64,000 bases of DNA from Mesorhizobium terrae (GCF_008727715.1 NZ_CP044218.1:2418001-2482000), one strand, 5' to 3'. Shown: positions 11,439 to 19,701, numbered from the stretch's first letter. Made by a program: numbers and translations. Notes: generated by a model from the sequence alone, not told the origin.

Positions 11439-12755
11439 ATGACCGATACGACCTCGAATGCGCCGGTCGATCGCGCCCGTGCAGCCGAATTGACGGCCGT
11501 TGGGCGTTTTCTCAAGGCAACCGAACTCGACACTCGCATGCTTGGCATGGTGGCGGCGCTGCTTGTCATCTGGGTCGGGCTACACCTTCTGTCGGGCGGT
11601 CTGTTCCTCACGCCGCGTAATCTGTGGAACCTCTCGGTACAGACGTCGTCGGTCGCCATCATGGCGACCGGCATGGTGTTGGTTATCGTCATGCGCAACA
11701 TCGATCTGTCGGTGGGCTCTGTCGAAGGCGTGGTCGGCATGATCATGGGCGTTGCCCAGGCCGAATTCCTGATCAGGGTCATGGGCATGCAGCTTGGCAA
11801 TCCGTGGCTGTGGGTCGTTGCGCTGGCCATAGGCGTCGTCCTTGGCCTCGTTATCGGTGCCCTGCAAGGCTTCATCATAGCCTATCTGGAAGTGCCTGCT
11901 TTCATCGTCACCTTGGGCGGGCTGTTGATTTGGCGGGGTGCTGCCTGGTGGATCACCAGCGGTCGCACCGTTGCGCCGCTCGACGCGACCTTTCAATTGA
12001 TGGGCGGTGGCCCGGCCGGTTCGATCGGCGCGACGTGGAGCTGGATACTCGGCCTTGTGGCCTGTGCGGGCGTGATCGCCATGCTTCTCAACGGCCGTGT
12101 GCAACGCCAGCGCTTCAAGTTTCCTTTGCGGCCTGTCTGGGCCGAGATTTTCCTGGGCGTGATGACCTGCGTTGCCATTCTTGGCGCGGTCAAGGTCGCC
12201 AATTCTTACCCCTGGCCTGCCGGCGTTGTCAGCAAATACGCTGCGGCCAATAACATTCCGATACCCGAAGGCGGCCTGTTCATCGCGCATGGCATCGCCA
12301 TTCCCGTGCTGATGGCGGTGGCTGTCGGGCTCATCATGACCTTCGTCACCAACCGTACCCGGTTTGGTCGCTACGTCTTTGCCATCGGCGGCAATCCGGA
12401 GGCAGCCAATCTTGCCGGCATCAACACCCGCTGGGTTACGATGAAGGTATTCATGATCATGGGTGTGCTGGCGGCAATCGCCGCGGCGATCTCGTCGGCC
12501 AGGCTTAATGCGGCGACCAATTCGCTTGGCACGCTGGACGAACTGCTGGTTATCGCGGCCGCCGTGATCGGTGGCACCTCGCTGGCTGGCGGCTCGGGCA
12601 CCGTGGTCGGCGCGATGCTGGGTGCGTTGCTGATGCAGTCGTTGCAGTCCGGCATGGTGCTTTTGGGTTTGGATACGCCGCTTCAGAATATCGTGGTCGG
12701 CCTCGTGCTGGTCGTCGCCGTTTGGCTCGACACCATGTATCGCAAGCGCGTCTAG
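11439..12755 (+). CDS. xylH: Sugar ABC transporter permease (XylH type)
   Basis: Inner-membrane permease of the ribose/xylose branched-chain permease family, 438 aa, with about ten or more hydrophobic segments. Conserved family stretches include GMVLVIVMRNIDLSVGSVEG near the N-terminus and FAIGGNPEAANLAGIN in the cytoplasmic coupling loop. I chose the ATG at 11439 because GGGAGGA precedes it by a short spacer; an upstream in-frame ATG at 11394 lacks such a site. It lies downstream of xylF and 15 bp before xylG. Confidence 0.92.
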   Translation: MTDTTSNAPVDRARAAELTAVGRFLKATELDTRMLGMVAALLVIWVGLHLLSGGLFLTPRNLWNLSVQTSSVAIMATGMVLVIVMRNIDLSVGSVEGVVGMIMGVAQAEFLIRVMGMQLGNPWLWVVALAIGVVLGLVIGALQGFIIAYLEVPAFIVTLGGLLIWRGAAWWITSGRTVAPLDATFQLMGGGPAGSIGATWSWILGLVACAGVIAMLLNGRVQRQRFKFPLRPVWAEIFLGVMTCVAILGAVKVANSYPWPAGVVSKYAAANNIPIPEGGLFIAHGIAIPVLMAVAVGLIMTFVTNRTRFGRYVFAIGGNPEAANLAGINTRWVTMKVFMIMGVLAAIAAAISSARLNAATNSLGTLDELLVIAAAVIGGTSLAGGSGTVVGAMLGALLMQSLQSGMVLLGLDTPLQNIVVGLVLVVAVWLDTMYRKRV

Positions 12756-12770
12756 GAAGGAGGCAGGATC

Positions 12771-13559
12771 ATGGAACAGACCAGCACCCCTCTCGTCGAG
12801 ATGAAGGACATCTCGATCGCCTTCGGTGGCATCCGCGCCGTGGATGGCGCTTCCTGCGACCTCTATCCGGGCGAGGTGGTGGCGCTTCTCGGCCACAATG
12901 GCGCCGGCAAGTCGACCTTCATCAAAATCCTGTCCGGCGCCTACAAGCGCGACGCGGGCCAGATTTTCATCAATGGGGAGGAGGCGACGATCTCCAATCC
13001 ACGCGATGCCAAGAAATATGGGATCGAGACGATCTACCAGACGCTGGCTTTGGCCGACAATGTGGATGCAGCAGCCAACCTGTTCCTGGGCCGCGAGGTG
13101 ATGACCAAATACGGCACGCTTGACGACGTCGCCATGGAGGCGGAAGCGCGCAAGGTGATGGGGCGCCTCAATCCGCGCTTCCAGCGCTTCAAGGAACCGG
13201 TCGTCAAGCTGTCGGGAGGCCAGCGCCAGTCGGTGGCAATCGCGCGCGCCATCCTGTTCAACGCGCGCATCCTGATCATGGACGAACCGACCGCGGCGCT
13301 CGGTCCGCAGGAGACGGCGCAAGTCGGCGAACTGGTGAAGCAGTTGAAGGCCGACGGGCTTGGCATCTTTTTGATCAGCCATGACATCCAGGACGTGTTC
13401 GAGCTCGCCGATCGTGTCTGCGTGATGAAGAATGGCCAGGTTGTGGGGACGGCACGGACAAAGGATGTCACCAAGGACGAGGTGCTCGGCATGATCATCC
13501 TTGGCAAATGTCCGCCCGGTGCCATTCCAGGCCCAGGTGCAATCAGGGAAGCTGCCTGA
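12771..13559 (+). CDS. xylG: Sugar ABC transporter ATP-binding protein, single-domain XylG/FrcA type
   Basis: ATPase of the sugar importer, 262 aa. Walker A is GHNGAGKST, the signature [14 protein letters not shown], and Walker [13 protein letters not shown], with switch His in ISHDIQDV. Enterobacterial XylG is about 510 aa with two fused ATPase domains; this one has a single domain, as in the rhizobial fructose transporter FrcBCA, so it must act as a homodimer. Third gene of the operon, with an AAGGAGG ribosome site. Confidence 0.92.
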   Translation: MEQTSTPLVEMKDISIAFGGIRAVDGASCDLYPGEVVALLGHNGAGKSTFIKILSGAYKRDAGQIFINGEEATISNPRDAKKYGIETIYQTLALADNVDAAANLFLGREVMTKYGTLDDVAMEAEARKVMGRLNPRFQRFKEPVVKLSGGQRQSVAIARAILFNARILIMDEPTAALGPQETAQVGELVKQLKADGLGIFLISHDIQDVFELADRVCVMKNGQVVGTARTKDVTKDEVLGMIILGKCPPGAIPGPGAIREAA

Positions 13560-13679
13560 CGCGCTCAGCCGCGTTTACCAATCACGTGATCGATACCAGG
13601 CTAAGAAAGCATACCGCTTTCGGACGAGGCCTTCGTGGGCTAAAAGATTCGCGGGGGCTTTTGCGGGCTAGCTGCGGAA

Positions 13680-15305
13680 TTGAGAAAATTTTTCCCGACG
13701 ATAGCATTCGTTGCCGTCGCCCTGGCCAGCCTTGTTCTGGCTGGCTTTGCCTATTTTGCGGCACGCGAGGCGGCACGGATAAAATTCGAGGCAGCGGCGG
13801 ACGATGCGGTCGGACGCATCGAAAGCCGGCTTGACCTGCACACATCGTTGTTGCGGGCGACCGAGGCGTTTTTCAGTGCTCGCACCGGTGGCGTCTCGCG
13901 CGCGGAATTCGACAAATTCTATCAGACACTCGATGTCGACGGAAATTTCGCGGGCCTGCTCAGCCTTGGCTACCTCAAGTTGATTAGACCAGGCGGCGAA
14001 GCTGCCGCCAGGGACGAAATCCGAAGCAATTACGGTATCGACCCGGCCTTCCCGTTGGCCGACGGGCTGGAATGGCACGCGCCGATCACGTTGATTGAGC
14101 CCCACGATGGGGAAAGCCAGCGCTATCTCGGCTACGACGTGGCCATTGACTCGGTGTCGCGCGCCGCGATGGAACAGGCGATGGCGGATGGTGCCCTTCA
14201 TGCAAGTGGCCGGCGCATGCTGGACCCGCTCCCCGATGCGAAGGGCGAGGCGAAGTCGGCCGTTCCGGGTTTCGTGATCTTTGCGCGCTTGGGAGTGGAC
14301 GGCGTGCCTGCCGGCCAAGATGCGGTCGCGAAAACGAAGGGGTTTCTCTACGCGGCCTTCCGTGCGCGCGATCTGTTTGAGGTGGCGCTCGGCAAAGCGC
14401 CGCAGCTGCCGGTCAATCTCGAGGTCTACGACCAGTCCATCGATCTGGGCAATCTGCTGTACCGCTCGGAAATTTCGCCCGTACACGGTTACGGTCTCAA
14501 GACGATGCGCATGATCGAGGTGGCCGGCCGGCCATGGGCCGTCGTGCTGCGGCCGACTGCCGCCTTCACCGAGCCATCCTCGCCTTTCGTGCCAGTGGTG
14601 CTCGGGCTGTTCGGCTTGCTGCTTGCGGGCACCATCGCAATGATCGCCCGCTACCAGGAACGTGCCTTCGACGCGGCCACACGGCTGCATGAGACCACCG
14701 AGAAGAGCCTGATGGAGAAGGATCTGATGCTGCAGGAGATGCGGCACCGGATCAAGAACTCCATCGCCCGGGTGCTGGCTATCGCCCGTCAGACGGCGGC
14801 GCATTCCGCCGATCTGAAGGAGTTTTCGAGTTCGTTTTCCGCCAGGCTGCAATCGATGGCTGCCTCGCAGGATATGTTGACGCGCTCGCGCCGCCAGCAG
14901 GCCGATCTGGGCGATCTGCTGCGCATCGAGCTCGGTCAGGTTTTCGGCAAGGATCTGCCGGACGGGCTGCTTTCAGGCCCGCAAGTGTTGCTCGATGAGA
15001 CGACGACCCAGGCGCTCGGCCTGACCTTTCACGAGCTTGCTACCAATGCCCTGAAATATGGGGAGGCCGGCAGCTCGGTCGGCGCGCTTAGGGTCGATTG
15101 GTCCGTGGACGGGCAAGGGCGCGAGAGAATGCTGGCGCTCAACTGGATCGAGGCTGGCAAGCTCAATCTGGAGGCACCGGCCAAGACGGGCTTCGGCACC
15201 AAGCCGATCGACATGAACATCACCCGCGAGTTGCGGGGCACGATCGAGCGCGAGTTTCGCGAAGACGGGTTACAGGTGAAAATCCGGATTCCGCACTCGA
15301 ACTGA
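13680..15305 (+). CDS. CHASE-domain sensor histidine kinase, HWE/HisKA_2 type
   Basis: Membrane sensor kinase, 541 aa. Membrane segment about 7-29, periplasmic CHASE domain about 60-260, second membrane segment about 300-322, then HisKA_2 with the phospho-acceptor in EMRHRIKN and a HWE-type ATPase domain with FHELATNALKYGEAG and LNWIE. An in-frame stop at 13641 and no ATG after it force a TTG start at 13680, without a good ribosome site. Start confidence is therefore lower than product confidence. HWE kinases often feed PhyR or single-domain regulators. The partner is not visible. Confidence 0.85.
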   Translation: MRKFFPTIAFVAVALASLVLAGFAYFAAREAARIKFEAAADDAVGRIESRLDLHTSLLRATEAFFSARTGGVSRAEFDKFYQTLDVDGNFAGLLSLGYLKLIRPGGEAAARDEIRSNYGIDPAFPLADGLEWHAPITLIEPHDGESQRYLGYDVAIDSVSRAAMEQAMADGALHASGRRMLDPLPDAKGEAKSAVPGFVIFARLGVDGVPAGQDAVAKTKGFLYAAFRARDLFEVALGKAPQLPVNLEVYDQSIDLGNLLYRSEISPVHGYGLKTMRMIEVAGRPWAVVLRPTAAFTEPSSPFVPVVLGLFGLLLAGTIAMIARYQERAFDAATRLHETTEKSLMEKDLMLQEMRHRIKNSIARVLAIARQTAAHSADLKEFSSSFSARLQSMAASQDMLTRSRRQQADLGDLLRIELGQVFGKDLPDGLLSGPQVLLDETTTQALGLTFHELATNALKYGEAGSSVGALRVDWSVDGQGRERMLALNWIEAGKLNLEAPAKTGFGTKPIDMNITRELRGTIEREFREDGLQVKIRIPHSN

Positions 15306-15334
15306 GGTTGCGAGCGGACAGGTGTCAAAAACAA

Positions 15335-15360
15335 AAGAGGCCGGCAAGCCGGCCTCTTTC
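15335..15360. terminator. Bidirectional terminator
   Basis: A perfect 12-bp stem, AAAGAGGCCGGC and GCCGGCCTCTTT, around a two-base loop, with A-rich sequence before and T-rich sequence after. It lies between the convergent kinase and lipoprotein genes and can serve both. Confidence 0.85.
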
Positions 15361-15378
15361 GATTTCGTGCCGTGCAGA

Positions 15379-15627
15379 TCAGTTGCAGCGGCGGGTGTAA
15401 ATGCGCCCGGTGTCCGGATTGCGGTACTGGCAATAACCATTGCGCAGGTTGCGAACCAGCAGACCCGAGCCGGCGCCGACAGCAGCGCCAATAGCCGCGC
15501 CCTTCCAGCCACCCACCGCGCCGCCGATCAGCGCGCCGGCGGCGGTACCCACCGACACGTCCTGCTCGGTCGTGGTACATGCGCTAAGCGCGAGCACGCC
15601 CGCCAGAGCCAAAATAGTCTTACGCAT
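15379..15627 (-). CDS. Glycine-zipper lipoprotein
   Basis: Small outer-membrane-type lipoprotein, 82 aa. The signal peptide ends in the lipobox LSAC, so Cys is acylated. Residues about 26-58 form a glycine zipper (GTAAGALIGGAVGGWKGAAI), like that of Rickettsia 17-kDa antigen and SlyB-type proteins. Two further Cys residues near the C-terminus (GYCQY, RRCN) may form a disulfide. The ATG at 15627 has GAGGAG 7 nt upstream; a TTG at 15630 is less likely. Exact role unknown; such proteins are usually envelope-stress or structural lipoproteins. Confidence 0.8.
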   Translation of the reverse strand: MRKTILALAGVLALSACTTTEQDVSVGTAAGALIGGAVGGWKGAAIGAAVGAGSGLLVRNLRNGYCQYRNPDTGRIYTRRCN

Positions 15628-15795
15628 CAATTTACTCCTCTCGCTTGAAGTCCTCGCGTCGCCGCGTGTTATCCACTTCCAAGCGGTTGTTTAGCATGGG
15701 TATATGGATATTGTCTGCCCCCCTCGATTGCCCCGCCTTTTGGCAGGTTTTTTCGAGGCGGCTGGCGAACTGATCCGCTCTACGGCATCAGGATA

Positions 15796-15957
15796 TCAAC
15801 TGGCAATCAGTATGGCGAGCGGGACCAGAAGGATCGCCCCGCAAGCAACCAACGCAACCGCAAGTCGGTGCCGATGGATTGGTTTCCTCTCCGCCGAACT
15901 CGGCTGATCTTCGAAATTGCCCAGCGAAAGGCGAGCTGCGCGCTCCAAGCCCTGCAT
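15796..15957 (-). CDS. Predicted small single-pass membrane protein, 53 aa
   Basis: I read this frame directly from the minus strand. It begins MQGLERAARLSLGNFEDQ, has a charged basic middle (ERKPIHRHR) and ends with one membrane segment (about 32-52, AVALVACGAILLVPLAILIA) followed by Ser and stop. An upstream in-frame GTG at 15969 with GGGGGA before it would add four residues. The charge pattern suggests the N-terminus stays in the cytoplasm. It follows the HWE kinase gene (stop at 16071) on the same strand. I do not recognise the family. The rest of the 443-bp stretch 15628-16070 shows nothing else. Confidence 0.45.
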   Translation of the reverse strand: MQGLERAARLSLGNFEDQPSSAERKPIHRHRLAVALVACGAILLVPLAILIAS

Positions 15958-16070
15958 GTCGGCGGTCACGGCACCAATTCCCCCATGTTGCGCGTCTGCC
16001 CGGATCCCAAGGACGCCGGCAAAGTATCGAAAATCATGGTGAATATGACGTTAACCACGATCGTGCGCGT

Positions 16071-17117
16071 TCAATCCGCGGCGAAATTGCCCGCCGGGAC
16101 GACGAGTTGATATTCGATACGGTCGTCGGAAATTTCGAAGGTGGCCATGCCATCGAGGGCGCTGGGCACCACGCGTTCCAGCGCCACCGAGCCGAAGCGC
16201 TTCTGATCGAGCGGTTTCTTGCAGACGGGGTACCGTTCGCTCCAATGCAACCACAGCCCTGGTGCGCCTTCGCCCGGTTCCACCAAGCCAGCTTTCACTT
16301 CAACAGTGCCATAGGCTTGCGACAGGGCACCGTAGCTCATCGAATTGACCGTCAATTCGTGCACGGCAAGGCCGATGTGAAGAGCAGCGTTGGGATTGAG
16401 GAAAGGATCGACGCCATCGAAATTCAGGCCGCGTGCCGGATCGGCGCCATAACGCTCCATCTGGCCCTCGATCAACTCGCGCAACCGCGCACCGCGCCAG
16501 TTGGATGACGTCACCAGATCCTGCGAAGAGGCAAGCGACTGCAGCCTTCCGCGGAAGCGGGTCAGGAAGTCGCCGATATCGACCGAGTAGCGGCCGGTCT
16601 GGCTGGCGATGCTTTGAATTATGGCGAGCAGGTTCTTGGAGCGATGACTGACCTCACGCAGCAACGTCTTCAACGTCTGTTCGCGGCGTTTCTGCTCGGT
16701 GATTTCCACCCAAGTCGAGACAACGCCCTGGATGGTGCCGTTCTCGTCCCGGTCTGCGTCGATCCAGATGTCGAACCAGCGGACGCCCTCCTCATGTGGA
16801 AGGCCGACCTCGATGCGCTGCGATTCTCCGGTTCCGAGTACGTGCCGCTGCGCGGCTTCGATCCGCTCGGCCTGGGCGGGTGGAAGGCCGCCGCCCTTCT
16901 TCTTCGGCGCCAGCGGCGCCAGGATGTTTCGGGTCCAGATCTTGTTCAGGGTTCGATCGTGGTACGCCACATAGATGCCGGTATGCCGGACCGCCAGACC
17001 GAAGGCTCGCCGGATCTGTGCATCGCAGCCAGGCGGCAGGTCGTCCTGACCGACATCCGACACAACGGCCAGATCCGGAACCGTGGTCTTCAGCTTTTCC
17101 TTGGCGGACAGGCTCAT
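16071..17117 (-). CDS. PAS sensor histidine kinase, HWE/HisKA_2 type, next to the phyR locus
   Basis: Soluble kinase without membrane segments, 348 aa. PAS fold about 30-145, then HisKA_2 with REVSHRSKNLLAIIQSIASQ, then a HWE-type ATPase domain with AVHELTVNSMSYGALS and LHWSE. The usual Lys of the N-box (NAxKYGAL) is Ser here. It is two genes from phyR and on the same strand, so it is a candidate PhyR kinase for the general stress response. That link is inferred from position and kinase class only. Confidence 0.85.
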   Translation of the reverse strand: MSLSAKEKLKTTVPDLAVVSDVGQDDLPPGCDAQIRRAFGLAVRHTGIYVAYHDRTLNKIWTRNILAPLAPKKKGGGLPPAQAERIEAAQRHVLGTGESQRIEVGLPHEEGVRWFDIWIDADRDENGTIQGVVSTWVEITEQKRREQTLKTLLREVSHRSKNLLAIIQSIASQTGRYSVDIGDFLTRFRGRLQSLASSQDLVTSSNWRGARLRELIEGQMERYGADPARGLNFDGVDPFLNPNAALHIGLAVHELTVNSMSYGALSQAYGTVEVKAGLVEPGEGAPGLWLHWSERYPVCKKPLDQKRFGSVALERVVPSALDGMATFEISDDRIEYQLVVPAGNFAAD

Positions 17118-17238
17118 CTGGCGCCCTGTCTTTCCGCTGAAGCGTCGACACCGAGACGCCAGCCCGACCAGCGGGTCATTCCATCGAAAACCGCTTTATG
17201 GCGACTTCCAAATTCGGCAGGCTGTGTGCCGCGGGGTG

Positions 17239-17403
17239 TCATGCTCGTTTGAAGATGCCGGCGAGCAGAGAAATGACGAGGAAAGCCAGGAAGATGAAGA
17301 ACAAGATCTTGGCCAGACCCGCCGACGCCCCGGCTATGCCGCCGAAACCAAGTGCGCCGGCTACGATCGCAACGACCAAGAACACCAGCGCCCAGTATAG
17401 CAT
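17239..17403 (-). CDS. DUF1328 family small membrane protein
   Basis: 54 aa, read from the minus strand. Starts [20 protein letters not shown], has a Gly/Ala-rich turn ([12 protein letters not shown]) and a second membrane segment, and ends FKRA. This matches the DUF1328 (YtjA) family of two-helix inner-membrane proteins in length and pattern. GAAGGAG lies 7 nt before the ATG. An EcfG-type promoter is directly upstream, so it is probably a general stress gene. Molecular function unknown. Confidence 0.85.
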   Translation of the reverse strand: MLYWALVFLVVAIVAGALGFGGIAGASAGLAKILFFIFLAFLVISLLAGIFKRA

Positions 17404-17431
17404 AAACCGACTCCTTCGATTGATACGGCAG

Positions 17432-17457
17432 AACGTGCTGCCGCCATTGTTTGTTCC
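17432..17457 (-). promoter_or_regulatory. EcfG-type promoter of the DUF1328 gene
   Basis: On the minus strand GGAAC (17457-17453) is followed by 17 nt and CGTT (17435-17432). This is an exact match to the alphaproteobacterial general-stress sigma factor consensus GGAAC-N16/17-CGTT. It ends 28 bp upstream of the DUF1328 start codon. Confidence 0.75.
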
Positions 17458-17493
17458 GCTCCTGCGCGAAAAACACGATCCGAGCCGCCTTCG

Positions 17494-18288
17494 TCAAGCC
17501 GCAGCTCTGGCCTGACGGTCGAAGAACAGCGCCTGGCTGATCAAAGCCTTGACCATGTCGGGGTTGAAGGGCTTGGTGACGAGGAAAGTGGGCTCAGGCC
17601 GCTCTCCGGTCAGCAACCGTTCGGGGAAGGCGGTGATGAAGATCACCGGCACGGACGTCGTCCGCAGGATTTCGTTGACCGCGTCGATACCCGAACTGCC
17701 GTCGGCGAGCTGGATGTCGGCAAGCACCATTTTCGGGTGCGTTTTGGCAAACAGCGCCACAGCCTCGGAATGCGTGCGGGCAATGCCGACCACCCGGTGA
17801 CCGAGGCTTTCGACCATCTCCTCGATATCCATGGCGATCAGGGGTTCATCCTCGATGATCAGCACGTCGGTGGCCACCTGGCGGGAAATCTCGCTGCTGG
17901 CCTCGGTCAGAAGATCGGCGAACCGGCTCTCGCTGACGCCGAGGATTTCAGCGCCCTCGGCCTCGCTGAAGCCTTCGACGGCGATCAGCAAGAAGGCTTG
18001 GCGTGGCAGCGGCGCAAGCGCCTCCAGATTGGCGGCGGCATGCTGTTCCCAACTGGTGGTCGCGTCGCCTTGAGGGACGCGGATAACCACAGAGGTGAAC
18101 AGCTTCGCGAAAATCCTGTAGAGCGCTATGCGATCCGAAGAAGCCTCGGGGAAGATGGAGGTATCGGCGATGATGGCTTCCAGCATTGCCGCTACCATGG
18201 CGTCACCGCTTTCCTGGGAGCCGGAGACGGCCCGCGCGAACCTGCGCAGGTAAGGCAGGTGCGGGGCGATGGCGGCTGATAAACCCAT
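17494..18288 (-). CDS. phyR: General stress response regulator PhyR
   Basis: Anti-anti-sigma response regulator, 264 aa. Residues about 1-130 are an ECF sigma-like domain that mimics EcfG; residues about 140-258 are a receiver with acidic pair in IIEDEPL, phospho-acceptor Asp191 (VLADIQL) and Lys239 (VTKPF). When phosphorylated it binds NepR and frees EcfG. I chose the ATG at 18288, which gives the normal family length; the open frame extends 27 codons further into the promoter region. Divergent from nepR-ecfG, with its own EcfG-type promoter. Confidence 0.96.
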   Translation of the reverse strand: MGLSAAIAPHLPYLRRFARAVSGSQESGDAMVAAMLEAIIADTSIFPEASSDRIALYRIFAKLFTSVVIRVPQGDATTSWEQHAAANLEALAPLPRQAFLLIAVEGFSEAEGAEILGVSESRFADLLTEASSEISRQVATDVLIIEDEPLIAMDIEEMVESLGHRVVGIARTHSEAVALFAKTHPKMVLADIQLADGSSGIDAVNEILRTTSVPVIFITAFPERLLTGERPEPTFLVTKPFNPDMVKALISQALFFDRQARAAA

Positions 18289-18356
18289 GACGTATGGCTC
18301 CCTCGGATGGCGTATCGATAAAGTACAGGTTAGAAGAACATATAACTTGGCCAACG

Positions 18357-18381
18357 AACGTCGTTGCAATGAAAAAGTTCC
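18357..18381 (-). promoter_or_regulatory. EcfG-type promoter of phyR
   Basis: On the minus strand GGAAC (18381-18377), 16 nt, then CGTT (18360-18357). Its -35 shares the palindrome GTTCCAC-N4-GTGGAAC (18377-18394) with the divergent nepR promoter. It lies 69 bp before the phyR start codon. Confidence 0.75.
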
Positions 18382-18389
18382 ACTGCGGT

Positions 18390-18415
18390 GGAACCATTGT
18401 CATGGGGGAGACGTT
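18390..18415 (+). promoter_or_regulatory. EcfG-type promoter of nepR-ecfG
   Basis: GGAAC (18390-18394), 17 nt, CGTT (18412-18415), a full consensus match. EcfG should thus activate its own operon and phyR together. Confidence 0.78.
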
Positions 18416-18494
18416 ACGGGCCAGCTAGACGACAGGGAGGATGTCGTCGACTGGACTAGGCCGGAAACAGCCCGGGGGACTGGATAAAAGGCGA

Positions 18495-18686
18495 ATGAAG
18501 GACACTAAAAAGACTGGCGTCCCTGAACGCCAGGTCGGCATTGTCGACCCGCTTGGCGCCAATTCGGAAATCGGCCGCAAACTCAAGCAATATTACGACG
18601 AACTCGTTTCGGACGAAGTGCCGGATCGCTTCGCCCAATTGCTCGCGCAGTTGGATCAAGTCGAACCAGGGCGCAAGAAGGACTGA
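18495..18686 (+). CDS. nepR: Anti-sigma factor NepR
   Basis: Small anti-sigma factor that sequesters EcfG until phosphorylated PhyR takes its place, 63 aa from this start. The core EIGRKLKQYYDELVSDEVPD is the conserved NepR signature, with helices that bind both EcfG and the PhyR sigma-like domain. An in-frame ATG at 18441 would give 81 aa, but its purine-rich site lies directly against the start codon, so I prefer 18495. The stop is 3 bp before the ecfG start. Confidence 0.9.
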   Translation: MKDTKKTGVPERQVGIVDPLGANSEIGRKLKQYYDELVSDEVPDRFAQLLAQLDQVEPGRKKD

Positions 18687-18689
18687 CGA

Positions 18690-19241
18690 ATGTCCGCATC
18701 CGAGGGTTTCCGGACCGATCTGCTCGGCGCCATTCCGAGCCTGCGCGCCTTTGCCGTATCGCTGACCCAGAATGCCGACCGGGCCGACGATCTGGTACAG
18801 GAGACGCTGGTCAAGGCCTGGGACAAGCAGGACAGTTTTCAACTCGGCACCAATCTGAAAGCCTGGCTATTCACGATCCTGCGCAACGAATTTTATTCGC
18901 AGATGCGCAAGCGTGGCCGGGAAGTGCAAGACAGCGACGGCATTATGACCGCGCGGCTTGCCGTTCATCCTGCCCAGCACGGACAACTCGACCTCAAGGA
19001 TTTTCGCACCGCGCTGGAGCAGTTGCCGGAGGATCAGCGCGAAGCGATCATTCTGATCGGCGCGTCTGGCTTTTCCTATGAAGAGGCGGCCGAAATCTGC
19101 GGTTGCGCCGTCGGAACCATCAAGAGCCGGGTCAGCCGTGCCCGGGTGCGGCTGCAGGAAATTCTGAAGATTTCCGGCGAAGACGATTTCGGGCCGGATG
19201 CGATTTCCGCCCAGGTTACGGGATCGACCTCGGCAGCTTGA
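18690..19241 (+). CDS. ecfG: General stress ECF sigma factor EcfG
   Basis: ECF15-type RNA polymerase sigma factor, 183 aa. Region 2 (about 10-80) has DLVQETLVKAW and LFTILRNEFYS; region 4 (about 105-165) has LPEDQREAIILIGASGFSYEEAA and GTIKSRVSRAR. It is controlled by NepR, with which it is probably translationally coupled. Its predicted targets in this window are phyR, nepR-ecfG, the DUF1328 gene and the DUF883 gene. Confidence 0.96.
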   Translation: MSASEGFRTDLLGAIPSLRAFAVSLTQNADRADDLVQETLVKAWDKQDSFQLGTNLKAWLFTILRNEFYSQMRKRGREVQDSDGIMTARLAVHPAQHGQLDLKDFRTALEQLPEDQREAIILIGASGFSYEEAAEICGCAVGTIKSRVSRARVRLQEILKISGEDDFGPDAISAQVTGSTSAA

Positions 19242-19290
19242 AGGCATTGCCTATTTGCCGCTGGACGAAAACAGCGAAAATCCCTTCAAT

Positions 19291-19315
19291 GGAACCCATC
19301 TCTCGCCCAAGGGTT
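19291..19315 (+). promoter_or_regulatory. EcfG-type promoter of the DUF883/holin-like pair
   Basis: GGAAC (19291-19295), 17 nt, GTT (19313-19315), i.e. GGAAC-N16-GGTT. It is 41 bp upstream of the DUF883 start codon and within the spacing range of the other EcfG sites here. Confidence 0.65.
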
Positions 19316-19356
19316 GAGTAAAGGCCAGGCGGTGTGGCGACCATGAGGAGTGCAGT

Positions 19357-19683
19357 ATGGCCAAGCCTGTAAACAAGACTGCCGAGACACCCAAATCCAC
19401 GACCGAACTCGAAGCCGATATCCGTCGACTGCAAGCCGATATCGAAAAGCTGACCAGGCAACTGGCAGAGGCGGGCGAGCAGCACATCGGCGCAGCGAAG
19501 CGCGCCGCCGCTGAAGGTGTCGAGCAGTTGCGCCAGAAGGGTGAAGCCGCGATGGAGAGTTTGAGCGGCAACGCGCGCGATATCGAAGCGCAGGTGGTTG
19601 CCAGCGTTCGCGAGAAGCCCATGACGGCGCTCGCTGTCGCGGTCGGCATTGGCTTCCTGTTCGCGCTGCTGTCGCGGCGCTGA
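19357..19683 (+). CDS. DUF883 (ElaB/YqjD-like) membrane-anchored protein
   Basis: 108 aa. A long amphipathic helix (about 15-75, Leu/Ala/Glu-rich coiled coil) is followed by REKPMTALAVAVGIGFLFAL and RR at the end, the typical C-terminal membrane anchor of the DUF883 family. E. coli YqjD and ElaB of this type are inner-membrane, ribosome-associated proteins of stationary phase. Ribosome association has not been shown for this protein. EcfG-type promoter upstream; the next gene is 18 bp away, resembling the yqjD-yqjE pair. Confidence 0.85.
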   Translation: MAKPVNKTAETPKSTTELEADIRRLQADIEKLTRQLAEAGEQHIGAAKRAAAEGVEQLRQKGEAAMESLSGNARDIEAQVVASVREKPMTALAVAVGIGFLFALLSRR

Positions 19684-19701
19684 GCGGTAGGGTCGCGCCG
19701 C

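Noticed and set aside
11580..13382. 600-codon open frame on the minus strand
   Set aside because: Antisense to xylH and xylG, which have full motifs; composition is His/Arg/Asp-rich as expected of a shadow frame.
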